A stretch of DNA of 64,000 bases from Argopecten irradians (Eukaryota; Mollusca; Bivalvia; Pectinida; Pectinidae): the NCBI RefSeq assembly GCF_041381155.1, contig NC_091139.1:10602383-10666382 (forward strand). Direction: 5' to 3'. The position numbers and the translations under genes are program-made. The notes under the pieces were generated by a model, which saw nothing but the letters and a program-made list of their open reading frames with translations, was not told the origin of the DNA and ran no database searches. Positions 1-14,186 of the stretch are shown here, piece by piece (within the stretch, counting starts at the first letter, position 1; every line of letters begins with the position of its first letter).

Positions 1-1025
1 GTTTAGATCGAAATATTTCAAAAAAGCTTGCTAAGAAAGGAAATTAAGTACAAGGTTATAGTGTATGCCTAATCCGGTCGATATTCCTTGGTCTATTAAA
101 AAAGAATATTAATAATATCCTGTATATCATTTTTGAAAATGTCAATAAACGCACTATTAATTATTTTGTTTCAAATAGGTTTTATCCATACCGTATAACA
201 TAAAACATGCGTATTTATCGATTTCTTGTCCAAATATAAGACTAGGTCAGGGGTACACTGATAATTCTTGCTTTTCTTTCTTTGATAAAGACTCTTCTTT
301 TCTTTGATGTATCAACTGTCGTCTGCTGATTGTACTTATTAACCTTGAACGAACATGCCTAACTGATATAGACGATCACCTGACGTTATTGTTTCTGTAC
401 CCTTGACATCATTCTCGTTTTTCTTTCTCAACGTTGACTGTTGATTTCCTTCAAGCATTAATCTTCATGTGACACTAACTGTCGTCTTTATGCAAATCAT
501 GTTTTTTTCTTCATAATACTCAGTTTATTAATTTTATATGGTCTATGTTAGAACATAGAGCGATTAAAATAGTAATGCATTATTATTTTATTTATTTCAT
601 ATTTTAAGGTTTTCCTAATCATGATTGGTATTTTTGACATAAGATCCGATATCAATAAAACTATGATAAAAGTATGATTAGAATGAACCTTACATACGTA
701 CAAATGTATGTGAATATGCACCAGAAACTCACAGTCAATTTATTTGGTTCCTAGGCAATCAATACATTGTTAACATGTATGGTTATGAAACATTACAAAG
801 GCACAACATATATGTCGTTTACTCTGAACATTTCCAATTTAATTGAACAATGGAATTTAGGATGTTACACAGTATGTCAAATTTTTCACAAAATCACGTT
901 ATATAAATAATCTAATGAATATTTTCTCTCGTAACATATTTATCAATGAATCATTCGTTTGTTTCATGGACATGTGAAATTGCAAATTCTTTTTTAAAAA
1001 CGTGTCACCGTTGTTATGTTTGCAG
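1..1025. other. No exon recognised; probable intron or 5' flank of gene A
   Basis: I find no open frame with convincing splice sites here. The first visible exon of gene A begins at 1026 in phase 0 after a TTTGCAG acceptor, so its start exon should lie upstream. In paralogue B the matching intron is 4.4 kb, so gene A's first exon may be outside the window. Confidence 0.5.
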
Positions 1026-3306
1026 GAAATGGTCATGGAGGCATGGATGGACCTGTTCGAGCAGGAGACAGAGGACACTGTCAATGTCATAGAAGAGTCC
1101 CGAATGATGATACGTTCGACACTCCTCGATTTCAATTATGAAAACCAACAGTTGAAAAATGAGGCCCGTCTACTTGGTAAGTGATATAGCAATAATTGCT
1201 CGTGTATAAAGCATGGTCTTCTTGGTAAGTGATGTAGTGTATAAATTTCAATTCTAAAATCTAACGGTTGAAAAATGAAGCCCGTTAAGCTTGTTAAGTG
1301 AGGTAACATTAATTGATATCAAGTGTGAATGTAATTAAGACATTTGAATTAATTATTAAATAAAAAGTAACAAAAAATGCAGCTTTTTAATTAAATTGTA
1401 TTTTAATACATCTATCAATAATACTAAATAAACAGGGGAAATATCTTTTATAGTCAAGTGGTCTTTATACACAGGACACATTACGTTGAAATCGGTTATT
1501 TAGGACCTTGTTAAATTGGTCTCATAAAGCAATTTGTCATGATATACATGTAGATGTGAACGCAAATGTAGTTTATATAGTATTTCAAGTAGAATATAAC
1601 TCATACTTTGGATAATCTATCAAATTAACTCACATTCTGAAATATATAAAGTTACTACTTATTCTTTTTTAAATTTACTGCTTGCACAGGTCTGGATTTC
1701 GAATTTTATTTTTGTATATTTCTATTTTAAGAGGAAAAGCGGAAGCAGGAAAATCTCGAACATGACCAAATGAAGGGACGAGAATCAAAATTGGAAGTCG
1801 AGGAAACACGTCCAAAGAGTCGAAGCCTGGCTAAAATACGAAGCGAGCACGCTCAAAGCAGAGCACAAAGCCGCAACGAACGTAGTTGGGGTGATCTAGC
1901 AGACCTTCGCAGAGAGAAATCCTACATGCGAAGTCCAACCACACTAAGTGTCAATGAAGTACGACCAAGTAGGAGTCAAAATCGCAATGAAGAGAGCTGG
2001 GGCGAGCTTTCGGCAGGAAGACCAGACAAAATCAGAAGTCGTAGTCCTAGACCGGATATGCGGCCTTTCAGTACTCTCAGTTCAGGAGAGCCACTACTCT
2101 CTGAGGACCAGATGAAGAAGGTAAGGGAGATATTTGTTCATGATGTGACTGTCAATGATCGGTTCAAATGTAGTTCAATTGGATTGCGTCAATCATCAAT
2201 GACAGGTAGCTCTGTCAGTACAGCATCAAGCTAGGTACCAATGCAAGCCTTAATCTGGCCGCTACGTTTCCTCCTGTAGTAAAAGAGTAATAAAGGGGTC
2301 CATTACGTAGACAGTGTTCAAAGACCATCGCCATCCTCCAACTACATTGATAAAGGTTACAGAGAGAAATAATTTTTTCCAATTTTCAAGCTACTTCACG
2401 AATTTTAACCTGTAAACGGCTATATAATAGTATGGTACTTACTGTTTTTAACTCCAGTTTGCTCATGTTGTAATATCACTGGTTTATTTTTAAGGAATCT
2501 GAAATGATCCTTGGAGATATGCAGCATGCAGATTACAAGTTGATGAAGGAAAGAGAACGACAGGTGGAACAGCTACTGAAGCGCAGAGAAGAGAAGATGG
2601 AGGATAAGAAGAACGAGCTAAGAAACCAGGCCCAAGCTATCCTCAACAAGGCTATTGAGATGAGCAATGCGTAAGTAATAAATATAACTGATGGCAAAAA
2701 GAGTAAGTAATTCGGTGATGTATGCATTATATATTTCCAAGGATAAAAAGAACGCTTTCCTGTTCGTTTGAATATATATACCGACACCGGAGATATAGGA
2801 CACAACACAAAGAAGAAGAACCTCTTCCAAAACAGTTCATGTTTGGCTAAAATGGCCCTAGTCTCTGTCCTTTTGTCCTGGACCCCTCTAGATATGTCCC
2901 TTGGACGTTTGGTATGGCTACTTCGGCCTTTTCACCTATCCTCTTTTTCTTTACTTGCTCTCACTCTCCACTTTGCACGCTTTCTAACACTTCCACGTCC
3001 TAAGTGTGTCAGATAATAGCATTGTATGGAACATGAGTGCTTTAAATAATCGCAATAATCGAGTTAATTCTCGCGTTAATTCTATGACATCTTTATCATA
3101 TGCTTGCTAAATTAACTATGTCACTCCTTAACAGAAAAGAAAACTTAATGGATATTATCTTCGGTTACAGGGCTGCGACTGATAAGAAAAAGGTTGACAT
3201 GCAGCTTCAGGCTAGACTGGATGCTCTAAAGAAAAACAAAATGAGACAATCAAGCCGGGCCAGCCATCATGATGACATGGAAGATATTGAGGAAATCCAT
3301 ATGTGA
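1026..3306 (+). CDS. Gene A: SR-rich coiled-coil protein, 5'-partial (4 exons visible)
   Basis: I do not recognise the family. Exons are 1026-1176, 1732-2120, 2495-2670 and 3171-3306 (stop TGA 3304-3306), joined by GTAAGT/GTAAGG donors and TTTGCAG, TTTTAAG and TTACAG acceptors; the joined frame is open for 283 residues. The first exon begins EMVMEAWMDLFEQETEDTV and is a predicted helix. The second is basic and serine/arginine rich (SRAQSRNERSWG). The third and fourth are charged coiled coil, for example RQVEQLLKRREEKMEDKKN, with an acidic tail DDMEDIEEIHM. Gene B, 3.2 kb downstream on the same strand, has the same exon order, the same phases and an identical 151-nt helix exon length, so the two are tandem paralogues. 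The missing first exon should encode about 33 residues, judging by gene B. Exon calls are secure; function is unknown. Confidence 0.8.
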
Positions 3307-6300
3307 TAAAAAGACCATTAATGTGTGATTGTATTGATAAATATGTCAAGTGCTTAACAACTGTCATATCATCGGATCCAATTAAATCGATAAATGTAGA
3401 TTATTTATGACAACGAAGGGGATGTCATATTTTCGGATAAAATGTACATGATATTTTTATTGGTGAAGCGTCAATAGCAATTTCATAATATGATCACGTT
3501 GTTTAAAAAAATGCTAAAAGGTTAAGGGGAGATAATCCCTGACAAAAAAAAAGAGAAAGTTTCTGCAGACTTATTTATTGAAGTAAGTACATGCAATTAA
3601 CAAAATAAGACACAATAGACCATTTCTAATAGCGATAACTTCTGCTTCAAGTTGTTTTTGAGTCTCACGATGACATTTTAAACATGGGAGAGAAACCTTA
3701 AATACTTTTCTTTCAAAATAAGCAATCAAGGATGTTTTAAGACAGGATTACCCTCGTCATGAACCATTCATAGATGTACATGTATAAGTTGCATGGCCTT
3801 ACTTCATACAATGTAACATATTACTGAGATTTAATGCATATTGTACATTAAATCTTCATATTTCCTCAAATATGAAGATTCCGTTGTAATAGTCAATGTT
3901 GTTTTGATGATTTTTGAAATTTAACTAAATGTAGATATATGACATGTTCTAGAAAAATATAAGAGACTGGTGAATTTACGCTAATACAGTCAGCTGGGGA
4001 TATACATATATGCTAAATATAAAATATAAAGGAAGATTATTCATGATTACATTTAACCAACCCAGGCCACAGAAATAGATCCGGTAAGATATAATCAGAC
4101 ATAAGGTATACATTGTTTAGATATATCGTAAATTGGGATATTTTTTCCGTTGATAAATTTGGGCGTTTTTGTATCAAAATAGGGTGGTTAGTTTTTGGTG
4201 TTTTTATATTTGGCGTTTCCCTGTTTTCTGTAATTGGCGCACATTTCTTATCTGAACGAATGATTCTAAAGGTGTACATGTTTCATTTGTTTTTAGTTCG
4301 GAACAATGTACAAACACTAGAACAGGTATTATTTTCCCGGTCGACAGAGCATACCTAAATGTATATTTATATAACGTGATAAAGTAACTTACCCGATATT
4401 ACGTGATCAAGTGATAGATAGCGTGAAGATGTATTAATAACGCCTAATATACAAACAAATAAATGCATAGTCAATTATGGGGTGTTAAATTTTGGAGCTT
4501 TAGTGCAAAAACGCAAAATGAACAAACAAAAAATGCCCACACCCAAAACATTCAAATTGATGGTTTATGCAGTAAATATGACATTGAATCCAAGTCCTAA
4601 GCAAAATGTTATTAGCGTTCAGAAAATTAAACTCGTGTAAATGAGATAAGGTATTTATTATTCATTTTGTAATTTAAAACATTTGACCCTGTTGGTTATA
4701 CAGCTTTGTATACATATCTCAAAGAGCGCATGACCCACTTGTCAATGACGTTCTGTAATATCTTCTTTAAGTATTCCTAATGTTTGAGTTGATGAAAGTT
4801 TTCAAAAAAGTTTGCAATCATCTAATTTGGACACCATTAAATAAGATATCATTTTTCACCTTTTTAATCGAACTGTATCTCCTGAATTAATTGGGATATG
4901 TCAACATATGCACTTATAACGATTGGACAAAACGTCTTATTATAAAGGTAGCCATTTTCGAGAGGGTTTAATTTCGTAATGAACACATTTATTTAATTTC
5001 GTAATGAACACATTTATGTTCTGATTTTTTTAGAAAAAAAAACTACAGTAAAGTAAAGTCTCGTTGATCAAATCACCTTCGTTTCCCGGCAAATGTGTCG
5101 GAATTTTGAAGCAGCCGGAGAATAAAGAGACATCCTTCATTGGATATAAAATATATGGTAAGAACACCATTTTAAAAGTGACCGAATTGACGAGGTTTCG
5201 CTTTATTTCTAGTAATCATACATGTATGAACTCAATCAAAGTATAACGCATCTCTCCTTGTTTATTATCAAGAATTTGCTGTGTCTTTCCTTGATTTCCA
5301 TATAGAGTGGATTCCAGTGAACCATAACATACTCACTCAACCATATCATCTGGTTTCATTCTCAATAATTGTTTTTATCTTGGTTTTACGTGCAAACTCA
5401 TTTTTATTTCAGTTTATTCTTTAACTGATTTTGATAACAATTCTGTTGTAACATGATAAAATATAGAAAGAAAAGTTTGATAAATAAACAGATAACTAAC
5501 AGCATTTGTTATATTCATTTGTAAAATATTCATCTGCTTCTTATAATGTATTTAGTATTACAACAACCGCGTATGTGATTTAATGGTTTGGTGTAGATTA
5601 CTACCTTTACACGCAAGCTAATACCGTAGGTATTATTCTACCCTCTTTCTCATAGAAGGTTATTTTCCCATTTCACCCCCTCCACTCCCCTCCCCTCCCA
5701 TCTCCCGCCTACCTAGATTACGCCATTTTCACACTTGATATACCAGGTAAGATATCGTTCGAAATGTATCAATGTATCAGCACAGTTACGGCTGATCTAG
5801 TAACGAACCATTTACATATAGTAACCCCATTACATAACCCCATTAATATTCACTAGTTCTCGAGAGTTCATGCACTGTTTTTTTGTTTGTCAAGGTATAC
5901 TTTACACCTGAGCCACCTATACTGTAGACGTATACCTATTATAATATCATCATTAACAATTCATCACACAAGCATCACAAATATAATGTGCTAGTGTCCT
6001 AGCCCAAAGTTCGACCGTGAGCTGAACCGGAAAAAAAAGTATGAAGTTCCATTCATGTGAGACCGATTCTACTGTTCTTCTGCGCTGTTCAGAGTGTATA
6101 CTGTCCCATTGTGTTAGACATGCATGGCTGCATCATCGAACGCAAGGCAGGTTATGCTAATTTTCAGTTTCGTTTGAATTTTTAATGCAAATGGGTCGAT
6201 ATCGTTGAGTTTTACTGGTAGCATACATCTACGCTATTGGTTTGTTGATAGAACGTCACACGACTGGCAAAGGAGCAATTACTTTAGATACGGGCACCAA

Positions 6301-6508
6301 GGGTCAACATATATCAAACAATCATATTGTATTTCAAACGCCAAAATATCATTGAAAGTCATCGTATTGAAAACATTCAATATAACAAGTGTTCATCAAC
6401 GAAATTATTGGATATAGGATGTAACAGGACGACCATTTGTATATTTCACCATTTAAAGGAAAGAGTTTTACCGTCAAGACATTCTTCTGAATAAGGATAA
6501 AGCTTACC
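3307..6508. other. Intergenic, 3.2 kb, no gene seen
   Basis: Between paralogues A and B. It holds only short chance ORFs. A short direct repeat of about 24 bp (TTTCGTAATGAACACATTTA core) lies at 4970-5017, and a C/T-rich run at 5672-5708. The last part should contain the gene B promoter, but no clear TATA or known site was picked out. Confidence 0.5.
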
Positions 6509-9500
6509 ATGACGCAAGACGAACCACCAAACATGAATATGACGGAGAACGTCGATGACGCCGTCTTCAAATACCTCAGTGCTACAGAGATGTCGCAGGA
6601 TCTAAGGGTGTGTACATTATTATAAAAATGTTATTATGTATAGTACTCAGATCTAAAATATTGTTTTAAATATAAATTTCACAACAATAAACGGAATATA
6701 ATATGCTTCAAGAAAATGTGGTAAGAGTATGTGCCGTCATTTGTTGGGTTTATGTACATATATAAATATTTTTGATCGAATCATTAACATTAAAGCGTCT
6801 TTTCACAATTTCTCTCAATGATTGCACCACGCCATGTGATCTGCAAGCCAAATGCCAAAGCAATAACAATAAGCTGAAAAGTTCCATTGTCTGTTTACAG
6901 TTTTCTCTTCAATAATGAATACCTTACAGCAGGTTATTTTCGTTGTAATGTTTTGAAGGTTCTATCTTATTTTATGTGATTTCACGGGGCAGTTCAACAC
7001 AGTGTATTCTGATCAAGAAATATATAAATTAATTAAACTTTGATCTGTTCGATTAAGGTCGTAACATAGAATTGTTTTATCTGCGAAATTAACTTCTCAT
7101 ATGGGCATCTCAATCTACACGTTTGTTTTCTGCTGAAGCACAACGGCTCTCTTTTCGCTGATTCTTCATACAAACATGAAAGAATTTGTACACCAAGCTA
7201 TTAATTATATTAATTAGAACTACATAGGTTATAAAAAGGAAATCACATTGTTCCAAATACGAAAGTTACTGTCATTATACTTTTTGACATGATATTGTAG
7301 TCATATACGATTTGTCTCTGTTCTCGGCAAAAATTGCTACATCGTTGTTTATCGGCTAAGTGAACATTAAAATCGATTTGCAAAGTTTCAGCCATACATG
7401 CATATAGTCTGTTGATATTTTATGGAATATCTCCAAAAGTGTTTTCCTATAAGTTTCTCTTTCAGTTTTTGTAACTTTATGTTACCATCTATATCAACCT
7501 CTCGTTGGGTAAAATGCAATACTTTTGTAAACGATGTTGGTAAAATATCTGAATTTGAAGACACTGCATATCGGCCTTTTTATCATACTTTTAAATAGTA
7601 TATTTTTACACTGTGGCGTCCATTAAAATAGAAAGAGTCAATAATACTATGTAGTTGGACTATTTTGCAGCCATCGAATAATGACTGAACTATCTTGCAT
7701 GAAGACCCTTTATGGTCTGCTGCTTGCTGTTATTCTATATTTACCTGCCAAATAGCCGTTAATAATTTGAAGATTTAAAATCCTTAATGATACCTTCAGA
7801 TCTCCATGTTAAAAAGCAATATGAAATAAAGATAATCGAAAACAAGATCCATGGGTTTCGCAAAACTTCACTAATAACATACTGTCAGCAGCGCAAGCAA
7901 GAATGACGTGACCTGAACGTCGCTGTTATTTTAACGTCATTGCTTATTGTCGACGTCATGATAATAATGCTGTGATATCAGGAAGGCTGAAGTTAGTTCC
8001 GAGTTCCGTTTAAGAATATTGATGATATCATACATTTGTTAGGAACGTTGAGAACTTCAATCATATTCAGAAATAGCGACAACAAACTTTTTCATATCTA
8101 AAGTTGGTTCGGTAATGAAGTTTTCATTATCAAGGTATTTGTTGATGGTTGCTATAAAATTGGTACACCATACGTGTATAGTATGTATTATAACACTCGT
8201 GCACTATAGGTTTTGTTTGTTTCACCCTTTCAAGCTGATTAACTATTTACCATAAACCTTGCATCATATTTCCAATACTAATTTTTCTAAACGACGTGTA
8301 CTTTCAGATTATGCCATAATTTGCATTTATTTAGATTAATAATTTATTTCATTTACCGGTTTGACAAAATAAACAACCCATTCAGTCTACGAGTACTTGA
8401 TTCCCTCACTACACATTCTTTAAAACATTTTCCAGAAGATAGTTCTGGTCTCGATTTCTCGAAACAAAAGCGCAGACAAAAGTTAAAACTTACGTTTTTT
8501 CCTTAATTAACTTATGTGAAAAATGGCTCAGTTTTTTACTTAAGTCCATTTCGAGAAATGGAGGCCTGATATATCAGAGTTACTTATTAATTACCTTCTT
8601 TACTCAAGGGACATAACTCTGATAAATCATAACGAAAATTAATGTTTACATAACATATAATTAAGTAAATACTTTACAACGACATTATTACATTGAAACA
8701 AGCTAAATGGCGCTTAAAAATGGTACCTTATTATACCAACACGATATTTGCATAATGGCTACACATATCAATGGCTTCATGCATACACTCATATATCTTT
8801 CATACTACAGATGGAAAGTGTGTTGAATAATCATATCTTCCAAGTGCGTCACTTTCCATGTTTTCATCAGGGTGCCGTAACTTCGTTTTATGTCAAGGAT
8901 AGTTATTAAAATATCCAACTCTACTATATATATCACGACAAAAAGGACTCGTGTTCAATATTTAACCATCCATCGCTCTTTCGTCAGCCTTTATGGAGCC
9001 TATACATATAATCCACACAAGCAAATGGTACACGTACCGCTCCCGATTGTAGCATATAGTACGCCAGGTACAAATGCCCAGTATCAAGAGTCTTTCATGA
9101 ATGACATCCTTTCTTAACTTTCCAATATGAAATTATTACAAAAATAAAGGAAGTTCTTACTCTTGTTTGCTATCTTACATAAATATACGTGTCATTTACA
9201 TATGTAATGCTTTCTTTTGGAACCGTTAAATGAAGGACGTTTCTCTCTCTCATATCGATTAATACTGGACCAGATTTAAGCTGATATCAATAACAGCATT
9301 GGAAGAGAAAAGTAAATATGAAGACAAGAAAGAGCCAATCAAAATTATTTACAAGTGCAATCATTATGTCATGTCAGCATGTGCGAGTTCTATACACCGT
9401 CTGCCTTTGTCTAATCCATAGCAGAAAGTACCAATGATTCGTGAATTGATACTACGAAAATGCCGCTTAATATCCTTTGTCCTAACTAGTTAACTAAGCA

Positions 9501-12500
9501 ATATAGACATGTACATATATAAATCAGTAAATTACGGAATGCCGATATTGCATCATTCACAACAGGCCAATGCAATTCACAATTAGCTACATGAACTTTT
9601 TTTTCTGTTGTACTAGATACTGGACAGGTTTTGATGATCTCGCTTCATTTGTTTATTCACTCCAATTATCGTCCTCATGAATATAGTTAATGTCGGCTGT
9701 TCATTGAAACATTCGGATTTCAGTGGTGTTTCTCTTGGGAATAAACTAATTGAGCTAAATGTTCTGTGAGAAAAACTCATTTTATCTAGATCATTTATGG
9801 CTATCGTCCACTGATAAGCCAAATCCAATTTACATTTGTATATGTTTTCCAATAATTGACCAATTAAAGGATTCTGCGATTGTGGAGGGAAATGTCCTAT
9901 CACAGTTTTACATAAAACATCAATATATTGTCTTTTTTAATACATGTAAAATATCATACGGGGTTCTTGAAATTACACACAACTTCACAGGTGCATATGT
10001 CATAACTGGGAAGAATTTTTGATGTGTTATTTTTTCTTCGCTTATCTATGGGAAGCCATAAGGATTGGAGAATTACGGCGTGAAAAAGCATTCCAATGGA
10101 CAGGCAAATACATATTATGCCAAGATTAGTTACAAACAGAAAACGGATGCACTGTAACAGTTTTGTTCCTTGTGTCTTATGTATGTTTAGATGGAAACAT
10201 TTCACACTTTACAATTACTAGAAACACAATCTGATTAAAACCAGCAAATGTGTAATGAAATTTTAGACCAAAACTTACCTACATAATTTGACCATGTTTA
10301 CTAATTTCGCTCCAATGTTGAAGTAAATATAATGATTTTTGGTAGTACTGCTAAAAGCCATTTTTAACTTTTTTTATGCTAATCAAAATCTATACATTAT
10401 AAGTATTGTTATTTTCCTTTTTATTTTTTTCTAGTGATGAGTAGCGTGAAAAATGCCTTTCTTGATTCATCAGTATGAAAAATACAGCACACATAACTTT
10501 AAGTGTTATTGTTGTAAAATCACGTGAAACATGTTTTAATTAGCCATGCATTCTTATGACTTTGAATTAAAATAGCATAAAGAGAGGAAAGTAGCTTTCC
10601 AATACATGGTAACGCTTAATGATATCATGACGCTGCCTCCATTGACAAGTCAACAGTAAAATGCTCAACAGATCTAGTTCTTATGGTGTCAAACCCCGTA
10701 CAATCTTTAGTGATAGCTTGTTTGCCGATATCTCTTCTTGGATATACCTGAACAGAACTAAGTTGATAAAAACTGTGTATGCATCAGGAATAACTTAACG
10801 TATTACTGTTGAGTCGAAGGTTGTTGTGTTGCTTGTAAATTTTGGTAAATTATGTGAACTTGTTTTACTAGTAGGTGCGTTTCATTGATCAGAATGAAAA
10901 ATCAACCTTAAAAACTAGTAAAATGCTTCCATCAAAAATAATAATAAGTACTGAATACCATGATTGTTTAAAAATACATTTGTTTTGTTTAACATACAGA
11001 ACACGGTGATGACCATGTTCATGGAGCTGTTTGAGAAGGAAGCGAATGAGACGGTTGGAATCCTGGGAGAAAGTCGGCTGTTATTTAAGGCCGAGCTAAC
11101 GGACTACCACCTGGAACAGGAAACGCTCAAACTGGAGGCGCGCATGCACGGTAAGTTTATCCTTTTAAAATCAACTAAAGAACTTGATGCCAATTGTATC
11201 TGGATTTTTTTTTCAAATATTGGTATTTAGGCTAAAAGGGAAAAAACTAAGAATAATCTATATCTGCCAAACATTTTTTACAATTATTGCTAATGCCTCA
11301 ATGGTCTATTGTTTCCAAAAAGATTACAGCTGTGTGTTTTGTGTACATTCTTCATTTTTTCAGTATTTTGAAAATACTTTCCCTCTACAGAAGAAAGGCG
11401 ACAGCAAGAGGAAATAGAGTTTCAGCAAAAATGTCGTCAGTCAAAGATGAGACCTTCCTCGAGTATGGAGGAAGAACCATTGCGACCAATTAGCAGAACA
11501 CTGGCACAGATACGCAACGAGCGGTCACACAGTCGTGCGCAAAGTCGCGCACAAAGCCGTGCGCTTAGCCGTGCGCAGAGCCAAAACGATCGCAGCTCTG
11601 CAAGCTTCCGGAATAATGAAAGACCTCAAAGTTCAATGAGTATCCTAGGTGACAATGGCAGACCAGATTCCAGAAATAACCGCCCCTTCTCCAGAGCTCA
11701 TTCTAATAGTCCCCGTCCCTTCAGTACCATGTCCTCAGGGGAACCTGCTATCTCCAAGGATCAATTGAAACAAGTAATTGTATTTCTTATATATTACGGG
11801 TATAGTGGTCAGTAAATAAAATTAACTTCGTCGGCTCATATAGCCGCTGAATTTCGTGGGCCACAATTTTAGCGACTTGGACTCAAAATTAGAAAATTAA
11901 ATTTTGAAGTATGTATCGAAACCTTCGTCTGTTCTACGCATTTTCATTTTAATTTGTGTTATACATAGGCAGTCATTAATGGTCTACATTCATTAATTAC
12001 AATTGTTTCTTTCATGTATGTTTAATATTATGTAATCACATCAATTTACTCTAAACGATACGTATATTGAGGATCTGTCATGCCTTCAAAATAGATTTAT
12101 GACACGAGTTGTTTTTCTTTCGTCTTTTGCGAACCTTCGGCGGTCAATTCATCATTTTGTGGTAGAATTCGAAGTTATAAAAGAAGAAATACGTACCATT
12201 TATCGGCATCATACTAAGCAAAATACATATTGTATCACACGTGTGTGATAAATAAAGTTTATGAAGTGGATTTTTTGAATGGGGAAACACGGAAGTCATG
12301 TGATAAAAAGGTTTCACGTTATACTATTCTGCATGTTTAATCGTCAATAGATTTAACCATAATGTTTACAAGCGGAATATTGTGTTTTCTGTTTTACATA
12401 CATGTTTTTGAAGTTAGACGTTTTGAATTTTCATTTTAACAGGAATCAGATGCCATATTGTCCGGAATGCAAGCTGCTGAAAACAAACAAATGCAGGAGA

Positions 12501-14178
12501 AGAAACGACAGCAGGAGGAACTTCAGAAACGAATGCAGGATAAATTGGCCGCCCGCAATGATCTTCAAAATCAGGCTAAGGCAATACTGGACCGCGCTCT
12601 AGAAGTAACTCAAGCGTAAGTTTTCCTTATTTATGAGTGGTGGTGAGGGTAGGGAGGTTCGCTCAATTTCTTCTTTAAAATGCAATAAAAATATTTTAAA
12701 ATGCTGTATACAATTATTTATCCTGCAACTGTCCCACATACTGACCGATAACTACTGCCGGATAAACTTGTGCTTTATCCGTCAATACGATATGCTTTAT
12801 CCGTCAATACGATCACGTGAATTTGTTCCATATCTGACGGTACTTTTTCTAACTTGACCCAGAACTTGAACCTTCCGGTGAATGAAACGTCATTCAGTCC
12901 CGCTAAAACGTGACGTCACATTCACCGAAATGACGTCATTTTTACGATATCGAAAATCTCGTATGGCGGTGCCGTCTTTTTCTTGGCTCATGACAAAAGT
13001 ATGTATTGTTAAGTAATTCTTTAATAGGTATTTATTGTTATTTGAGTATTTTCATTTTCTTTCAGTGATATATCACACTGAATAGAATTACGGTGACTGT
13101 TTGTGAATGCGCTTATTTATTTCCCACGGCAGTAAAAAGGAGTGCACTCTCATTCGGTTAAGTGAATGAATCTTTACCTCCGCATCAAAGAATCGTCTCG
13201 CTTCGAGCGAAACAAAGTAAGGAACTGTCAATTTGCTTTCGTTTTGAATGCCATAATGGTTGCAGGATAAACAGAATACACGGTTAGTATCTTACAATAC
13301 AAGGTTTATTTTGGTGCTCGACACGGAAAGCCGAGATGACTCGGCAAAGCCTCGTCATCTCGGCTTTCCTAAGTCTCGCACCAAAATAAACCTTGTATTG
13401 TAAGATACTAACCGTGTATTCTCTATTTAATCAGTTATACACTTGTTAACGCAACTTAGTAAAATGCTTCCTAAGGTTTTTCCAAAAAGTCCAATAACAA
13501 TGATCGGGTTAGATTTAAATTAATTGGACGTGTTTGTTTTTACATGTATTACTATTTTGTTTGGGAGTGGGGGTTGGGGCAGAGGGGAGGAGGTTAGTTT
13601 TTTAGGGTTTTTTTCTGGGGGAGGTGACATCAAAATTACTGGTGGAGTGTTTTAGGATGTATATGCATGTTTCACCGTTCAACGTCTTGTCAACGGCTCA
13701 TATGTGCCGTGTGTTGGGTGTGAGCTTGTCTAGTTTAAGAGACTGTAATATATTTGAGGTGTTTTGTCTGCTTACTTATATCAAAAAGAAAGAAATATGA
13801 CAGCCTACTTTAATTGGTTATTTATATCGAAAAGAGTTAAACAATCACTCAATTATCTCACGACTTAGCACTCAGAGAAGGATTTTGCTATCGGATATAT
13901 ATCAATCCCATCAATAAGTTTATAATGAAACAGCCATGACACAAATGCATGTGGGAATATACACATTCACAGAAGGACATTATTTTATCCATATGACCAT
14001 ATGTTTCTGGCGATTCGTGCTTTTGATGATCATTTTCATCTTTTATCTCAGAAACAATTCCAGTAAGGAGAAGCTTGATCTGCAGCTCCAGGCAAGATTA
14101 GACAATCTGAAGAAAAAGAAACTACAGCTGCGGAACGATCCTCCAGGCGAGGAAGGGATTGAGGAAATTGACGTATAG
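6509..14178 (+). CDS. Gene B: SR-rich coiled-coil protein, complete (5 exons)
   Basis: Paralogue of gene A; family not recognised. Exons are 6509-6607, 11000-11150, 11391-11773, 12443-12615 and 14052-14178 (stop TAG), giving 310 residues. I chose ATG 6509 because its 33 codons (MTQDEPPNMNMTENVDD...) end exactly at a phase-0 GTGTGT donor, matching the phase-0 acceptor at 11000. Exon 2 is a helical segment (MELFEKEANETVGILGESR). Exon 3 has SR-type repeats (SRAQSRAQSRALSRAQS) and a PRPFSTMSSGEP motif shared with gene A (MRPFSTLSSGEP). Exons 4 and 5 form a coiled coil ending GEEGIEEIDV. No signal peptide or membrane segment is seen. The last exon lies inside unit 1 of a triplicated block, so extra copies of it occur downstream at 21688 and 29619. 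The role could be cytoskeletal or ciliary scaffolding, but that is a guess from coiled-coil content only. Confidence 0.82.
6608..10999 (+). other. Gene B intron 1 (4.4 kb)
   Basis: Donor GTGTGT at 6608 and acceptor ACATACAG ending at 10999. I see no further gene inside. The short open frames here have no splice context, no paralogue in gene A and no recognisable motif. Confidence 0.6.
12771..12814. repeat. 22-bp tandem duplication
   Basis: Two adjacent copies of a unit starting TGCTTTATCCGTCAATACGA, in intron 4 of gene B shortly before the foldback element. Confidence 0.7.
13273..13422. mobile_element. Perfect foldback (hairpin) element in gene B intron 4
   Basis: Arms 13273-13317 and 13378-13422 are perfect 45-bp inverted copies (outer end AGAATACACGGTTAG). 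Inside, 13325-13340 and 13354-13369 form a second perfect 16-bp stem (GGAAAGCCGAGATGAC). The result is a near-complete 150-bp hairpin, typical of a foldback MITE. No clear target duplication was found. Family unknown. Confidence 0.75.
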
Positions 14179-14186
14179 TCTAAAGC

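Noticed and set aside
3520-3545. GGGGAGATAATCCCTG as another MITE end
   Set aside because: Only one half-site; no inverse partner was found within 500 bp.
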